DNA of 64,000 bases from Phlebotomus papatasi (GCF_024763615.1 NC_077224.1:87430712-87494711); one strand, 5' to 3'; shown: positions 23,215-35,879, counted from the first letter of the stretch. Numbers and translations are program-made. Notes: generated from the letters alone by a model not told the origin.

Positions 23215-24990
23215 GGAATTAAAAGAAGCAAATTCCCGAATAACCTAAATCCGAATATGCTAAAATCCCTAATAGCCAAATTCTAAATAGGTTAAATCTC
23301 AAATGATCCAAAATCCCGAATAGTTTAACATTTTGAATGTACCAAAGTCCCGTAAAGCCAAATTCCCGAATGTTCCAAAATTCTGGATAGTAAAAATTCA
23401 TATTAACCAAATTTCGAATGAGCTAAATAATCAAGATCAAAGCTGAAGAATCAAAATCCTGAATGAATCACAATACGAAAAAACTAAAATTCTGAATGAT
23501 AAGATAAATACCGAATAACCAAAATTCCGATTAACTAAAATCTCGAAAATACAAAACTCTGAAATAACTAAAATCTTAATTAGTCAAAATTCGGAATTAT
23601 TAAAATCTTAAATGGATTAAAATTCCGAATGCTTGGACAATTCTCTATTAGCTAAAATTCCTGCTAATCAAAATCTCAAATGGGCTCAAAAGCCAAATAG
23701 CTGAAACACCGAATAGAAAATTTTGAATATCTCAAAATTCGAATGTTCTAAAATCCTGAATAGACAGTTCCGATTAGTCAAAATCCTGAACAACTAAAAT
23801 CCTGAATGCGTTAAGATTCAGAATGATTGGATAAATCCATAATAGTAAATAATCTTAATAACAAAAACTCAAATGGTCTAAAATCCCAAATACCTAAATT
23901 ACCGAATGATGATAAATGCCGAATAGTTCAAGACATTTAATGTGCCAAAATTCCGAATGAGCTAAAATTCCTATCCGAATTGTCAAAATTCTGAATAATT
24001 AAAATTCTGGATGCACCAAAATTCCGAATGATTGGGAAAATCCCGAATAGCCAAAATTCCGAATAACCAAAATTTCGAATCGAAAAAAATCCCAAATACC
24101 TAAATTACCGAATGATGGAAAATATCTAATAGTTCAAGACTTTGAATGTCCCAAAATTCCGATTCAGCTAAAATTACGAGCAGTCAAAATCTTAAATAAT
24201 CAAAATTCTGTATAGACTAAAATTCCCAATGATTGGGAAAGTCCCGAATAACCAAAATCTCGAATGGAATAAAATCCCAAATACCTAAATTACCGAATCA
24301 TGAAAAATATCGAATAGTTCAAGACATTGAATGTGCCAAAATTCCGATAGAGCTAAAATTCCGAATAGTCAAAATCCTAAATAATCAAAATTTTGTATGG
24401 ACGGTATAGATCAAAATTCCAAATGATTGGGAAAATCCTGAATAGCCAAAATTCCAAATAACCAAAATCTCGAATGGAATAAAATCCGAAATACATAAAA
24501 TCCCAAATAGTTCTAAATTTCGAATGTGTCAAACTTTCAAAATATCAAATTCCGAATTATCCAAAATTCCAAATAGTTAAAAATTTTAATTGAACAAAAT
24601 TACGGATGAGCTATAATTCTGAGTATACTCAAAATCCTGAATGAGCCAAAATTTCCAATGAATGAAGAAATCCCGGATAGCGAAAATTCAAAATAAGCAA
24701 AAGAATGGGCAAAAATTTTAAATAACTAAAAACCCCAATAGCTCAAAATTTTTAATGTGTCGAATTCTCGAAATGTCAAAATTTCGAACGGTTCAAAATC
24801 CTTAATAGTTAAAATTCTAAATAACCAAAATTCCGAAAACCAAAATCTCGAAAATGCTAAAATTCCGGATAGTCAAATTTCTGAATAGCCGAATTCCCGA
24901 AAGATCAAATTTTCCAAAGTCAAAATCCTGCGATGCTTTATTTCCGAATACCTAAAATCCTGATTGGGCCAGAAGTCTGAATAGTGAAAC
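23215..24990 (-). repeat. Degenerate minisatellite, about 20-bp unit
   Basis: About 90 diverged units of the type AAAATTCCGAATAGCC, each roughly 17-22 bp. From 23891 to 24491 the units are organised in three higher-order repeats starting at TACCTAAATTACCGAAT (23891, 24097, 24282, then TACATAAAATCCC at 24492), with a period of about 185-210 bp. The unit is the reverse complement of the array at 61195-62045. Confidence 0.85.
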
Positions 24991-26719
24991 TCTCAACTTA
25001 AAGTTTTAATTTTGATTAAACTTACTATATAGTGCGTAACGTTGATTGGTGTGTAACCTCCAGAGAAAAACGGTGGCAATGAGCCTGCGAATAAGTTTCT
25101 CTGGAGGTAGGTCACCAACTCTAAGACGGCGGTAAATGCTGAAAACTGCAGAATCTCTCATTATAAAAAAAATAGACTTGTGAATCATTATTTTAAGAAC
25201 TTTTAAGGATTTAAAGAACTTGCGTAACTACTCACTAAGGTCTCGTGTTTTTGTTTTTTTATTATTTGAATATGTATAACTCACCTTTCTCAAAATGTTC
25301 GGAAATTTAGGAAATATAAGTATATATTTTTTTAAAGATAATAACTAAAATGTTATACCTATTGGCAGTTTCAATACCGTCTGGGACATGAAATTTAAAC
25401 ACCTGTAAATAACAAAATAGCGTCATATTATTTGCTATTGGATACTTTAAATAAATTTCAATATTTTGACAGTTTGACGTAACTGTCAACGATGATTCTT
25501 TACTGAACAGACACTCTTTTCACCCTATCTATCAAATTTTGAAATATATTCGGTTTATTAATAGCGTATAAATGAAGTCATTGTCCAGCCAAAGTGGCTG
25601 ATGTTTAACAGGGAATATTTTGCATATTGTGCATATTTTGGCATTTGACCGAATATATTGGATGCAGTCGGTTCAGTGGAGCAAATTTAGCGCTGAAGCC
25701 TATAAAACGAAATTTACTAAATTCCCTCAAAGCACCGAGACACATGCAATATATTTCAGGTTGTTCTGTGGGAGTGTTGATTGACTCTGTGGTCCTGGGC
25801 TCTAATGTACTCTAGAGCCCCATCCCTTGGGTGGCTCTCGGAATGCTATTGCTCATTCAGCTCTCACCCAGCACCACCATTGATTTTCATCAGTGCATGC
25901 ACATGTATGCTCCCCCCTTGGGCCCTGTGTGATCATTTATCAATGATTGCGACAATATTCATGATTTTCTCGACAGAATTCACTTAAGAGTATTGCCCCA
26001 TTACGGCTTATCGACCCAAGAACCGCAAAGTCAACGAACTAAACCTCAATAGTTGATTATGAGAATTTAAGAGTTAGAGTGCTTTAGGCGTTGAAAGGGT
26101 AGGTTGGTATCGTTGATATGAATGAAACCAAAAATTTTAGTAATTTTGTGAACATTTGAATTAGACAAATATCATAAATTATTTATATTTTGTATCATGA
26201 ATTAATTAAGTTAAACCAATTAACTGCCCGTCGAGTTTATTAATCCTTGCTTAATATGATTAGATGAAATCAGGGGAATATTTATTTTTATGAGGGAATA
26301 TTAGGCGAACTCCAAGGAAAGAGCGGTATAATATAAACTCCCAAAAGGAGAATGGTCAAAAGCAAGCGCCTGGCAAGTTGGCCTTTTTATATGGAGCTAT
26401 TTGAAGCCAATTCCAAAATTGATCTCGGACTCAGCTCACAGTGTTCCAAGGAAAAAATTTATTTAAACAAAAATTTAGTATATTAATCCCTCCATACGGA
26501 AAGGTATCTTATAATACGGAAAAACTTTTCAGTTTTTAAATATTTAGCATAACGATCACGAGTGCAGAAAAATTCCCATACGCATTTGTATGTGAAAGTA
26601 AGAAATTGGCTTCAACTTTGAAGGCCACGCACCGGGGACTGGTCCCGGAATCGCCACAAACGAGGATAGGCGCATTTTGTAGGTATTGATGTAAGATTAA
26701 AAAATTACCGGGGCCCAGG
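24991..26719. other. Noncoding, one short GC-rich repeat
   Basis: Contains the CTAAGACGGCGG block listed separately. The part 25600-26000 is less AT-rich with short frames. A TATAAAACG at 25700 has no gene behind it that I can support. Confidence 0.45.
25101..25138 (+). repeat. CTAAGACGGCGG repeat, copy d
   Basis: GGAGGTAGGTCACCAACTCT then AAGACGGCGG matches 50859-50889 (GGAGGCTGGTCATCAACGCT then AAGACGGCGG) over 30 bases. Confidence 0.5.
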
Positions 26720-27020
26720 GCGATAAACGCTGGACAGTCCTTTTAAAAAAGCCTTTATCCTTCCAAAATCGCTGTTTTAACAACGAATTACGCAAATGCG
26801 TCGTGAGATTTTTTCATTTTTGGATATGTTTTAAAGATTTCCCCGGCGGAAATTCTACCATGTGCGGTGCGTAAACACCGTTAAATCAATCCTAATAACG
26901 GTTTTTCAAAGTCAAATGTTAAAAAAGGCTCTAGGGAGCGCATTATCAGGAGAATCGGGTCCTATTTGGACTCGTTGAAAAGGTCTTGGAATTTCCGACA
27001 AAACTAAATTGGTGACCCTT
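26720..27020 (+). repeat. R1-family repeat
   Basis: TAACGGTTTTTCAAAGTCAA, then CTCTAGGGAGCGCATTATC and GTTGAAAAGGTCTTGGAATT align with 30990-31090 and 63490-63590. Confidence 0.5.
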
Positions 27021-28689
27021 TGAATAGAGAACCTTAGAACTATTTACAGTTAATTATTGTTCTATAATTTCTTTACCATCTGAAAGTTCATTCAATTAAA
27101 AACAGTCACAATAATCTTACACAACTCTCTCTAAAATTTATAATGAAATTTGAGAAATGCAATCAATAAAAGTCTGTAACATCCAGATTCGAACCACGAC
27201 AAATAATTCCCATTGGAAATCGAAATGAGCGCAAGAGAAAAAGACTTCTAGTACATTGTGTATCTTCCAGTTGGTAGACTGTAATGAAAGTTTGTTCTGG
27301 GGGATCATTCACATCAAAACACTTGTTCGCTTTTTCTCCAATGACCTACTTTTCATCATGCTATTCTTGCCAGAATTAAATTGTTCCAATTTCTCCTGAC
27401 GAGCAAATGTTCTCACTAGAAGTCTCTCCAAGAGCTGGGACACTTTCTTTTTTTCTTTGGGTGAGAAAATGAAGTTAGAAGAAGATGAAATTGAAAGTTA
27501 AAATCTCCCTAAATTGTTCTTCTGCAAGTACAAGTTTCATTTCTAAAATGTTTTTCCATGGAAGACGACTTCTACACACCAAGAGTAGAACTTTTCTTAT
27601 TGACTAACAATTGCCTCTTCTTAACAATGCTCTGTACCCTTTTGTTAGGACCACTTTCACACGTTTTCTCAACACAATTTTGGAAGAAAAGCCAAGGAAA
27701 GAACGAATGAGGAAAATAAATTGATGCTAACGCCAATTTCCAACTTTGTACTTTTGCTTGTTCTCCTCAAATTCACAATATAATTTACTTAAACTTTCTG
27801 TATGTCTTTCCCATTTGATTTTCCAGTCTCAAGAAAACGTGCACACAATTACCAAGAATTGGCCAATAGTTTTTTCTTCCTAAATTTGCCAAAGGAATTT
27901 TACCCAAATCCCCCTTCAAAAATTTCCTCCAGCTTTATTTTCCATCGAAAAAAAAATCTGCGGAAATTTGTAACTCAAAAAGTGGTGGGAAATCTGAAGA
28001 AAAACATAGACTTCCATCTGATAAGAAAATATCTCAGAACAAGAAGAAATAGCAATTTAGCTGAAGACTGAATGGCGGGAAATGTGTGAATAATTTTCTA
28101 TATATAAGTAAATTTATTCAGATTTTTTTTACCACTCTAAATTTATGTCTAATACTTCCATTGTGGGAAAATGGAAAGAAAACATAAGCCGCCAAAGGGA
28201 AATTTGTTATAAGTTCGTAGCTGGATGGAAAAGAGTTCTCAAGATACGAAATGTACTCTTCATATGGTTCTTGAATTATTACATATGAGATGGAAGATGT
28301 TGATTTTTTAAGGAAATACTAAGAAAATACGAAAAAGTTTTGGTGGTTTGGTCCTTTTGCTGAGTAGAAATTTAGACAGAATTATTTAAAAGTGTTAGAC
28401 AAATGCGAAATTAAAAATAACTTTTAGTATTTAGATATTTGGAGAAGACTTTCAAATATTTTAGTAACTTTATTAACTTATTTCACTGTGGTAGAATAAC
28501 CTAATTTGAAACATTATTCAAATGAGAACCACTTTCTGGGCTTCAAGAATGCTCCTGTCTTGATTACCCATGAATACCAAAAAGTTTCAGGAAAAGGTTC
28601 TAATCATACATAGCGGCAGTAGAAAACTTCCTCTATATCCACTACATCTTTCGGACGAAGTGGGTCAACGCTTTTGATACTCTAACCTG
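27021..28689. other. Noncoding unique sequence
   Basis: Repeat-poor. An 89-codon frame at 27802-28071 has no recognisable feature. Confidence 0.5.
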
Positions 28690-28918
28690 TAAGGGAATTC
28701 TGTATATTATGACAATGTCATATGACAAGCTTTAATGGTAAATTCGGGAGCAAGATAATGTTAAAGACCAATGAGTATAGAATTACCATTGCAAGAAGCT
28801 CTATGAAAAGATTAGTAACTGATATGAATCGGGTTTTTGATTAATTTTTCTGAATTTACCACACAAAAAATCCTAAGTTCGTCATATGACTGTGTCATAC
28901 TGTTACAGAATTCCTCTA
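28690..28918. mobile_element. Palindromic MITE, TAAGGGAATTCTGTA / TAGAGGAATTCTGTA ends
   Basis: The left arm and the inverted right arm share GGAATTCTGTA and, further in, GTCATATGAC. Length is 229 bp, TA at both borders. Confidence 0.65.
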
Positions 28919-28969
28919 CTGGTCGGATCATATAGCCAAGATTTGTCTCAAGGGATCTCTTACTTTACG

Positions 28970-29565
28970 TAGGGGAGACTGGGGCAAAACTTGTCAAAAC
29001 GCATATTTAATTCTTTCACGAGCTTTGAGAAAGCTTAAACGTTTTATAATGAGTATATTCTTATAGGAAATTTACTGCTCTACAACATTGCAGAAGACTA
29101 TTTTCCTCTATCTCAAATGCAATGTGATTTTCAAATCATTTTCTAAAAGTCGATTTTGTGAAAATTCTCAAAATTGCTGGGGCAAATTTTGTCAGTCTTC
29201 GGATAATTTGTGACGTTTTACTCTCGCAAACGTTAAAAATATCAAATAGATATATTCTTATAGGAAATCTATTCCTCTACAACTTTGTCGAAGATAATTT
29301 TTCTCTATCTTAACGAGAAATGTGCTTAAATTGAGCTAATTAGTATTCATATTTCTTGTAAGCCAAATATTCCAAAAATAGGGCTCAAAATTTCATTATT
29401 TTTTATTTTACATAATCCTTCATCGAATCCTTTGAAACTTTGTAAGTTTGAGAAGGTTCATGAAGGCTATCTATAATAAAAATTTCAAGACTCAGTCTCT
29501 TTTATTTTAGAAAATAGTAAATATCGAAATTTTCGTTTTGACAAAATTTGCCCCAGTCTTCCCTA
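28970..29565. mobile_element. MITE with TAGGGGAGACTGGGGC ends
   Basis: Left TAGGGGAGACTGGGGCAAAA and inverted right TAGGGAAGACTGGGGCAAAT, both leading into TTGTCAAAACG. The interior is partly duplicated in tandem: ATATTCTTATAGGAAAT and CTCTACAAC recur about 185 bp apart. Length 596 bp. Confidence 0.8.
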
Positions 29566-29610
29566 CTTTGCAGCGCTTTTAAACATTTACACCCAGTAGG
29601 GAAATTCGGA

Positions 29611-29800
29611 TACCGTAGATGCCGTAGATGTGAGTAACTTTGATCCTCTCCTGTTCGTAAGCTTTTCTTTAATTCCTATGTTGAAGAACTTTTCTCACTG
29701 ATCAGAGATGGTAGATTGGATCGATAAAGATCATCCAAAGAAGCAAAGAAAAGCTTACGAACAGTACGGTGTCAAAGTTACCCGCAGGGCACTTACGGTA
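29611..29800. mobile_element. Palindromic MITE, TACCGTA ends
   Basis: Arms of about 60 bp. The left holds TACCGTAGATGCCGTAGATG, then GTAACTTTGA and GTTCGTAAGCTTTTCTTT. The inverted right begins TACCGTAAGTGCCCTGCGGG and holds the same inner blocks. A relative lies at 39347-39533. Confidence 0.75.
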
Positions 29801-30107
29801 AGCTATTTGAAAATTCAATTAATGTCAATCACTGAGAACTTAATAGGCCTCCTCGTAATGGCCATCTAATGTTCGCTGGGCCTGGCTTGTAATGTGATCC
29901 TGTTAAAGAATTCATTAGAAAAATTTATTATATCGCATTAACATCATTATCATAGTGGTATAGAATACTCCTACAGAACACTAGGTTACTCTTGGCTAGG
30001 GCGCTGATTGTGTCTTTTTCCACGTGAACTGCTCTTTCGAATACACCATGAGGCCCAAAATCGTCTGAAACTGGAATTGAACTCATGTTTGCGGTATGTT
30101 TTATTTT
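29801..30107. other. Noncoding, no supported gene
   Basis: Short unique spacer between the TACCGTA foldback and the TTTCGG tandem repeat. Confidence 0.4.
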
Positions 30108-30185
30108 TGACTTCCGTTTCGGTTTCGGTTCCGTTTCGGTTTTGGTTCCGTTTCGGTTTCGGTTCCGTTTCGGTTTCGGTTTGTT
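30108..30185 (+). repeat. Hexanucleotide-based tandem repeat (TTTCGG/TTCCGT)
   Basis: TTCCGTTTCGGTTTCGG-like units run for about 75 bases. The frames it opens on both strands are repeat products. A short inverted match (GAAACGGAACCGAAA) lies at 30762. Confidence 0.75.
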
Positions 30186-30492
30186 GTTCCTGAATCATCA
30201 TACAGGTCTTTGTGTCTTCATATACCCGGTTCAGGGAGTCGCATATTTCGCAACTCTATTTTTTATTAAGGGTGCCATACTCTAGAACACTTTACCAGGT
30301 AGCGAAAGAGGGGCTTATTTCTCTATTTTGCTTCCTGTAAAGGTCATGCGACCTCTGAATGCTATTAATTTGTCTTACTGATCATTTTTGTACAGAGTTC
30401 AGTTTATACTATTTTGAATTAATAATTTGAATTCAATAAGATTTAGTCCTCTTATTAATATTTCAACAGTCATTATTTGAAAATTTGCCAAC

Positions 30493-30749
30493 TAGGGTAA
30501 AGTGATATAATTTGGAATTAGTGTTACAAGTTGGACAATTCGTCGGTACAAGTTGGACAATTCGTCGGTACAAGTTGGACATAGATTTTTCCTTGATAAA
30601 TACAGTACAAAATATGTTTTTAAGCACAAGAAATCAAATTATAAAACTAAAGCATTAAAAATATACAAATAAAAATTAAGTACTAAATTTATCAAGAAAA
30701 AAGCCCTGTCCAATTTGTACCATTGTCCAACTTGTACCACTTTACCCTA
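30493..30749. mobile_element. MITE with TAGGGTAAAGTGGTAC ends
   Basis: Left TAGGGTAAAGTGATATAA and inverted right TAGGGTAAAGTGGTACAAGT. GTACAAGTTGGACAATTCGT is repeated in tandem (22-bp period) in the left arm. Length 257 bp, TA at both borders. Confidence 0.85.
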
Positions 30750-30774
30750 CTTCCCCTCTCTGAAACGGAACCGA

Positions 30775-31300
30775 AAAATAAGTTCTTTGGCATCGGAAGC
30801 AGTCTGATTGGTTCGACCGAGGAAAATGGGCCCTCGTGAAAGGGTTATCGCAGCCTCTAATTTTTACACTACCTCTTCCTTTCCCAACAAAAACCAAGTT
30901 TTTTTTTAATTGTTTGAAAGCGCGTTTTGTGATTTTTTTTTGATTTTTCGAAAATTCCGTAGAATCATTCATTATAACGATTTTCAAGATCAAAGTTTAA
31001 AAAGTTCTAGGGAGCATATTTTTTAACCGAATGTTATTATGTTGGGGCTCATTGAAAGGTTTTAGATGGTTTTGGAATTCTTGACAAATCTGAATCGGTT
31101 CCAATTGGTTATGAATCGGTTCATAACCGATAACGAATTTTTGTCCCAATCATAAGGTATTTCGGGAAATATTCTGAGCAATTTTTATAAGTCGGTTCAA
31201 ATCGGTTGTGAACCGGTAAACGGTATATGAAGCGAAATATTTAAATATAGCTTCTAACTAAGTCACGAGTTCGAGCACTTTACACTTTGTCACCCCTTTT
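30775..31300 (+). repeat. R1-family repeat, well-preserved 3' part
   Basis: CATTATAACGATTTTCAAGA, GTTCTAGGGAGCATATTTTT, GGTTATGAATCGGTTCATAA and GTTGTGAACCGGTAAACGGT follow the same order as 63480-63770. Confidence 0.55.
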
Positions 31301-33510
31301 GTTACAAAATGATTTTTGAAAATCATTAAATTAAGAATAGTTAATGTGTTATGATGGCACATTACGATTTTGTAGTTCCTCGAAATCATTTTATTACAAA
31401 AATTTCAACAATGCTATAAGTAATGCCACTACCCTAGATTTTCCTTATAGGAAACACAAATATTCAGTAACTTAAATTGAGGAATATCAATTTCAGATAA
31501 GGAAAATGGGTTTTCGCAACGACAAATTATCCCATCCCTGATTCCGTTTGACCCAAAATTAATTTTAAAAGATAGAAAAACATTTTCTTAAAAAAAAATA
31601 GCATAATAGCCTAATAGGAAAGTTATAAAGAGATATTGCCTACAATGTTCTGATTACAAGTTTTTTGGGTTTTGTGGAATCCAGTAACGCGCTCCGTCTT
31701 GCGACATTTTGCCCTAATCTCCTCTAAATATTATTTACACTTTATTAAAAATAGTGCAACAATCATGAGAGATTCAACAAAGGGAATAGAGAATTTTATT
31801 TCCTGTTTAATAATCTTTTACGCGGATATTATTTAAATTATTGACTGATCGTTATTTATCTAACAACAATCTTTTTTCTTTATCAAGTATTAACCATTTT
31901 GTAGATTTACCGGTAATTTTATTTATTTGAATTTGTAAAATAAATAGTATTATTGAACAGTTAATATTTAACTATAGCACATTATAATTTTATGCCCTGT
32001 CTTTAATGTCTTATTTTATGATTAATTTAATTTAAAATCAAAATGTAACTTCTTTTAAAAGCCGTGATACCATTTATGTAATTGCATTGAATTCTATTGT
32101 AAATTTTCATCAATAATTTCCTTGCAACCATCGCTCAATTATCCAATAAATTATTACACATCGCCTGATGGATTCCGTAAATGGGAGTTAACCCAAGTGA
32201 TTAATGACCCCACGGATATGCCCCCTTAATCCATACACAATAACCCATCTGTCCACCCGCAACTTTTCACTTTCGCGACGGAAATTAATGAGCTTCCCCA
32301 GAGAGAGTTTCAGGGCAACAACGACAAAAAAATAGTTGGTGTTTTCCGTATTATTATCCTGGATGGGTGGATAACTGTCCAAAGTCCCAAACAACTGCAT
32401 TAACCTGCAGCTTTATTGGTGGCAGGAAAAAGAAAATTCAATAGGGATTGCAAATGAATAAGGATTTCCTGGGTTATATTCAAGATATTTTCCTTATATT
32501 TTGTGTCTCTGCAGTTTTTTTTCCTTACCTCCTTTTCTTTTATTCCATTTCAGAAGAGAGAAAATTGCATCACACGATGGAAAAATACATCCGTTTCCCT
32601 ACAGTATTCACTATATATGAAAAATCTCATTCTACCTTTCCTCCTTATACGGTGATACTGGAACTTTTTTCTATCGCAACCACAAGCAAATATTCCATTT
32701 TCTCACCGAGAAGAAATTTTCAATTTACAACTGTATGAATTGGAAAATATTTGTGAGGGGGGAGTGAAAAATTCAATTTCCTCGGAACGAATATTCTTCC
32801 TGAAGCATTCGTTCACACACGTCTCATGGTGCCATCCTTATTGGATTATGAGGTCATTATATTGAAAATTATGCAATTCCTCAGCATCATATTGATTTAA
32901 ACATCTTCCCTGGGTAAATGATGCCAATTCCAAGAAATTGATACAGGAAATCAATATTGATCTTATTTATTCAGCACAGCATTATCTTAAGTCAATTTCT
33001 GTGTCAATAAATTTAATCTGTCACCTCTTGAATTCCACAAAATATCGTTTACCTTTTTTTTGGTAGCACATCCCCTTCAGCTCGATGGTTTAAAAATTAA
33101 ATCCTAATTAAAATTGACACTGAGCTTGTTTTTTTCACATGTGCTAAATACCATTGGATTTTCCCGCATTTTACCACCCATAAACATTTTACTAATTCAA
33201 TAGTAATGCCATTTGGAATATCTGTCAGGGTAATTTAATTAATCAACGGATTGCTTTACAGTGCTTTTCCCGCGGGTCTTTCTCAAATTGCAGAATTCTC
33301 CTGGTGCGTTGTGAATTTCCAAAATTACTGCTGCAACTCCTGACGAAAGGATTGCACAACAAGCACAACATCAAAAGGAACAAATTAGAATTAAAAGTAA
33401 ATTTGAATATTTTAAGCTAATTTTCTTAATTCAGCAAATTTTTGATTGCGCAATTACTAAAATTTAGTAATAACATCGCTCATCTGACTACATTAAGAAA
33501 AAACATAAAA
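31301..33510. other. Noncoding unique sequence
   Basis: Repeat-poor, AT-rich. A 96-codon frame at 32448-32738 is Phe/Tyr-rich without features. Confidence 0.5.
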
Positions 33511-33511
33511 A

Positions 33512-33689
33512 GTTAAAACAACTCTATGGCAGAGTTGAATTAACTCTACGAATATCGATGTAATTGTTACCCTTTTTTGCTGTAAAATTTAGTAAATAGA
33601 GTTGAAACAACTCCTCGTGCGAGTTGAATTAATTCGTCGGATATCGATGTAATTATTAGCCTTTTTCAATGTCAAATGTCATCTCTACT
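33512..33689 (+). repeat. 89-bp tandem duplication
   Basis: AGTTGAATTAACTCTACGAA, then ATATCGATGTAATTGTTA (from 33532) recurs at 33621 as GAGTTGAATTAATTCGTCGG, then ATATCGATGTAATTATTA. Related AAAAGTTAAAACAACTCT occurs again at 34386. Confidence 0.6.
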
Positions 33690-33843
33690 GAAGTATATGC
33701 TTAAGTGTTTTCGTTTTAAGAATATACTTCAGTCAAGAAGATTTTCGTGTGACAAAGTTCATATGGATCATCAATTAGAAATATACCTAACAGTGTTTCA
33801 CGAAGACATGTGTGTGCATTATACGTGAAATTTCGCTCGGAAC

Positions 33844-34165
33844 ATACACACGGAAAAATGGAAAATTCTTAAACAGAATCACCCAGGAATTTAATTTCAA
33901 ATCCCATCCAATGAATGCCAATGTCGTAATTCTAAATCCTTGATCATTTAGTTTTAGTTGCAATTTGCAAATCTGTATAGACATTTTTCATTCTCCAGCT
34001 AATGCAGAACTCTCCCGATCTCTTAACTTGAAAGAGCTAGGGATTCTAGCCTATTTCTTTCGCTCAGATCTTCTAAACTTAAACGCTTCGGGGATTCACG
34101 TCCAATTTAAGTTTCCAGGATCTTATATATTCCTTAATTTAAAGTCAGAATTTTTCTGTGTGTAG
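33844..34165. mobile_element. MITE with TACACACGGAAAAAT ends
   Basis: Left TACACACGGAAAAAT and inverted right TACACACAGAAAAAT enclose 322 bp, bordered by TA. The terminus resembles but is distinct from TACACTGAGA. It lies within a block whose outer end (TTTTTCTGAGTGTAC at 34515-34529) looks like another element's end. Confidence 0.6.
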
Positions 34166-34559
34166 GGAATTTGAGGTCAAGAAAATATTAATAAAGAAAA
34201 TTTTAAAATAAAAAAAACATAAAATTACAAAACATATTCATTTTGGGATTTGAATCAGCTATTTTAACTTTAAAAACTATTTCTTTTAACTCTTGAAACG
34301 TGTTATTTTAACTCTTAAAACTAGTTATTTTCAGTCATAAAAAGACTTATTTACACTCTTTTGTCATGTAAATTTTAGGAAAAAAAAGTTAAAACAACTC
34401 TTCCGCATATTACACCTAATTATAAGTAAAATCAACTCTAAAATATAGTTAATCGAAAATCACAACGAAAAAGAGTTAATTCAACATCGATTCGAGTAAG
34501 TTTTATTCGATTATTTTTCTGAGTGTACAAACTCCAATCCTTTTATATCCAGCCAAAAA

Positions 34560-34620
34560 GTGTTTCTCGCATGAATTATACGCTTTAGTTCAAAATACTC
34601 ATTTTCATCAAATTTGGATG
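34560..34620 (+). repeat. Short dispersed repeat, third copy
   Basis: GTGTTTCTCGCATGAATTAT then ACGCTTTAG matches the copies at 3979 and 5677. Confidence 0.45.
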
Positions 34621-34736
34621 CTTTAAAAGACTTGGTTTAGGCAAAATATAAAATTAGTTTGAACAAAACGGATCATAGAAATAAGTAAGTTAGACTTCCA
34701 ATTTATTTTATGCATTGTAGTTAGCCCAGAGAAGCT

Positions 34737-34957
34737 GCACGGAAATGTTTATTTTACCCTGCAGTATTGATCCGAAATCGGTGTAAATATTATACTTTTT
34801 AGGTGTATTAGGGGTAAAAGTTACCCCTTTTCATGTTAATTTTACCCTTAAAAAGATGTAAAATTAACATAAAAAAATGTTGATATATTTTTACACCTAA
34901 AAAGTGTTAAAGTTACGAGGAAAAAAAGTTAATCGCACTCCCATTTTCCTCAGTGTA
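34737..34957 (+). mobile_element. TACACTGAGA-family MITE, copy B (left-truncated)
   Basis: Begins within GGAAATGTTTATTTTACCCT, carries the shared GATCCGAAATCGGTGTAAAT and ends in CCTCAGTGTA. The left terminus is missing. Confidence 0.75.
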
Positions 34958-35233
34958 TGCACTTGCACGCCATACGGCTACGACAAAGTGGCTGAATCAA
35001 ACTCAGGATTTTGTCTTGTAGCAACTGAGAACCGACCACGAATACATTTGTCAGATGACGGAGGATAAATAGATGTAGGCTGCTAACCTGGGTGTCCTGA
35101 GCTTGTGACCCCTGTTAGAACCTGTAGCAAATGAATGTGAACTGTTTAGTGAAGATTCTTTAGATATAATTTGAAAATTTCTTAAATACAAAAAAAAAAT
35201 ACGCGAGCGTAAAATGCTTCTATTGCAAACAAA

Positions 35234-35503
35234 TTAACTCAAATAGAGACAAGGGAAAGTTTCTAATTGGAGACAAACAGTGTAATTGAAACCGCGACGA
35301 AAGGCTTCCAAGACCTTGTCGAGTTGCTCTTGAGTGCAGGATTTGTTCTTATTCCTGGTCTTTTCTCCTTTCCCATTTAAAACAATAGGAAAATCTCTCC
35401 AAAAAATCATATTTCCGGGGTTTCCTATTGAAGCATTTGCAGACACTTCAGAAAAACCATTTTTGTTCACGAAATAGGTAATTATTTCATTTGAAAACTT
35501 CAC
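35234..35503 (-). pseudogene. Pogo-like transposase fragment (psq-type HTH)
   Basis: The minus frame holds CTQEQLDKVLEAFRRGFNYT. This matches the start of a pipsqueak-type helix-turn-helix in pogo-like transposases, where an acidic helix ending in ALEAVRxG is followed by a recognition helix and a PxSTL-like ending. After the motif the frame reads through sequence that fits better one base over, suggesting a frameshift, and it stops about 15 codons later. The CENP-B and DDE parts are absent. About 375 bases further upstream, at 35879, the minus strand starts TAGGGCAAATTAAGCTAATT, a plausible terminus. Assignment is by motif pattern only. Confidence 0.5.
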
Positions 35504-35879
35504 GTACCTTTAACAATAAAGATTAGCACTTAATTTAACTAAAATTAGCCACAAATATGACAAAAATGTTAAACAAAACGAATAATCAACAGTCACTTTA
35601 TTGTGTTTTTCATTGGAAATTAAGGTCGATCGATGAAAAATTCGATGGCGAAAAGGTACACTTTTAATTTTTCTGAGAAATTAACAAAAAAAATGTGAAT
35701 ATGAATGGATTTTCGCTTCATTTGGAGCAAAATTAACTGAATAATGAAACTGTGGTATAGAAAATATATAAATATAATAATTTAGTAATGTATTTATCAT
35801 GAAAACAATGCCGTTTCCAATTGGAGTAGCGAAAAATTTCCATTTGGAGCAGATTTTGAATTAGCTTAATTTGCCCTAT
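35504..35879 (-). mobile_element. 5' region of the pogo-like element
   Basis: From the putative end TAGGGCAAATTAAGC (35879, minus) to the transposase fragment. CTCCAAATGGAAATTTTTCG and CTCCAATTGGAAACGGC repeat a theme also seen at 35258-35275 (TCTAATTGGAGACAAACAGT). The partner terminus was not found. Confidence 0.4.

Noticed and set aside
23215..24990. Possible CRISPR-like or regular array
   Set aside because: Units are short, degenerate and contiguous with no unique spacers; a minisatellite in a eukaryotic context.
27180..27260. tRNA-like B-box (GGTTCGAATCTGG, minus)
   Set aside because: No A-box, acceptor stem or anticodon arm could be fitted; the similar GGTTCGAAACC at 711 fails the same way.
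29986..30201. Glu/Thr/Arg-rich minus frame and Phe/Gly/Ser-rich plus frames
   Set aside because: Translation of the TTTCGG-type tandem repeat.
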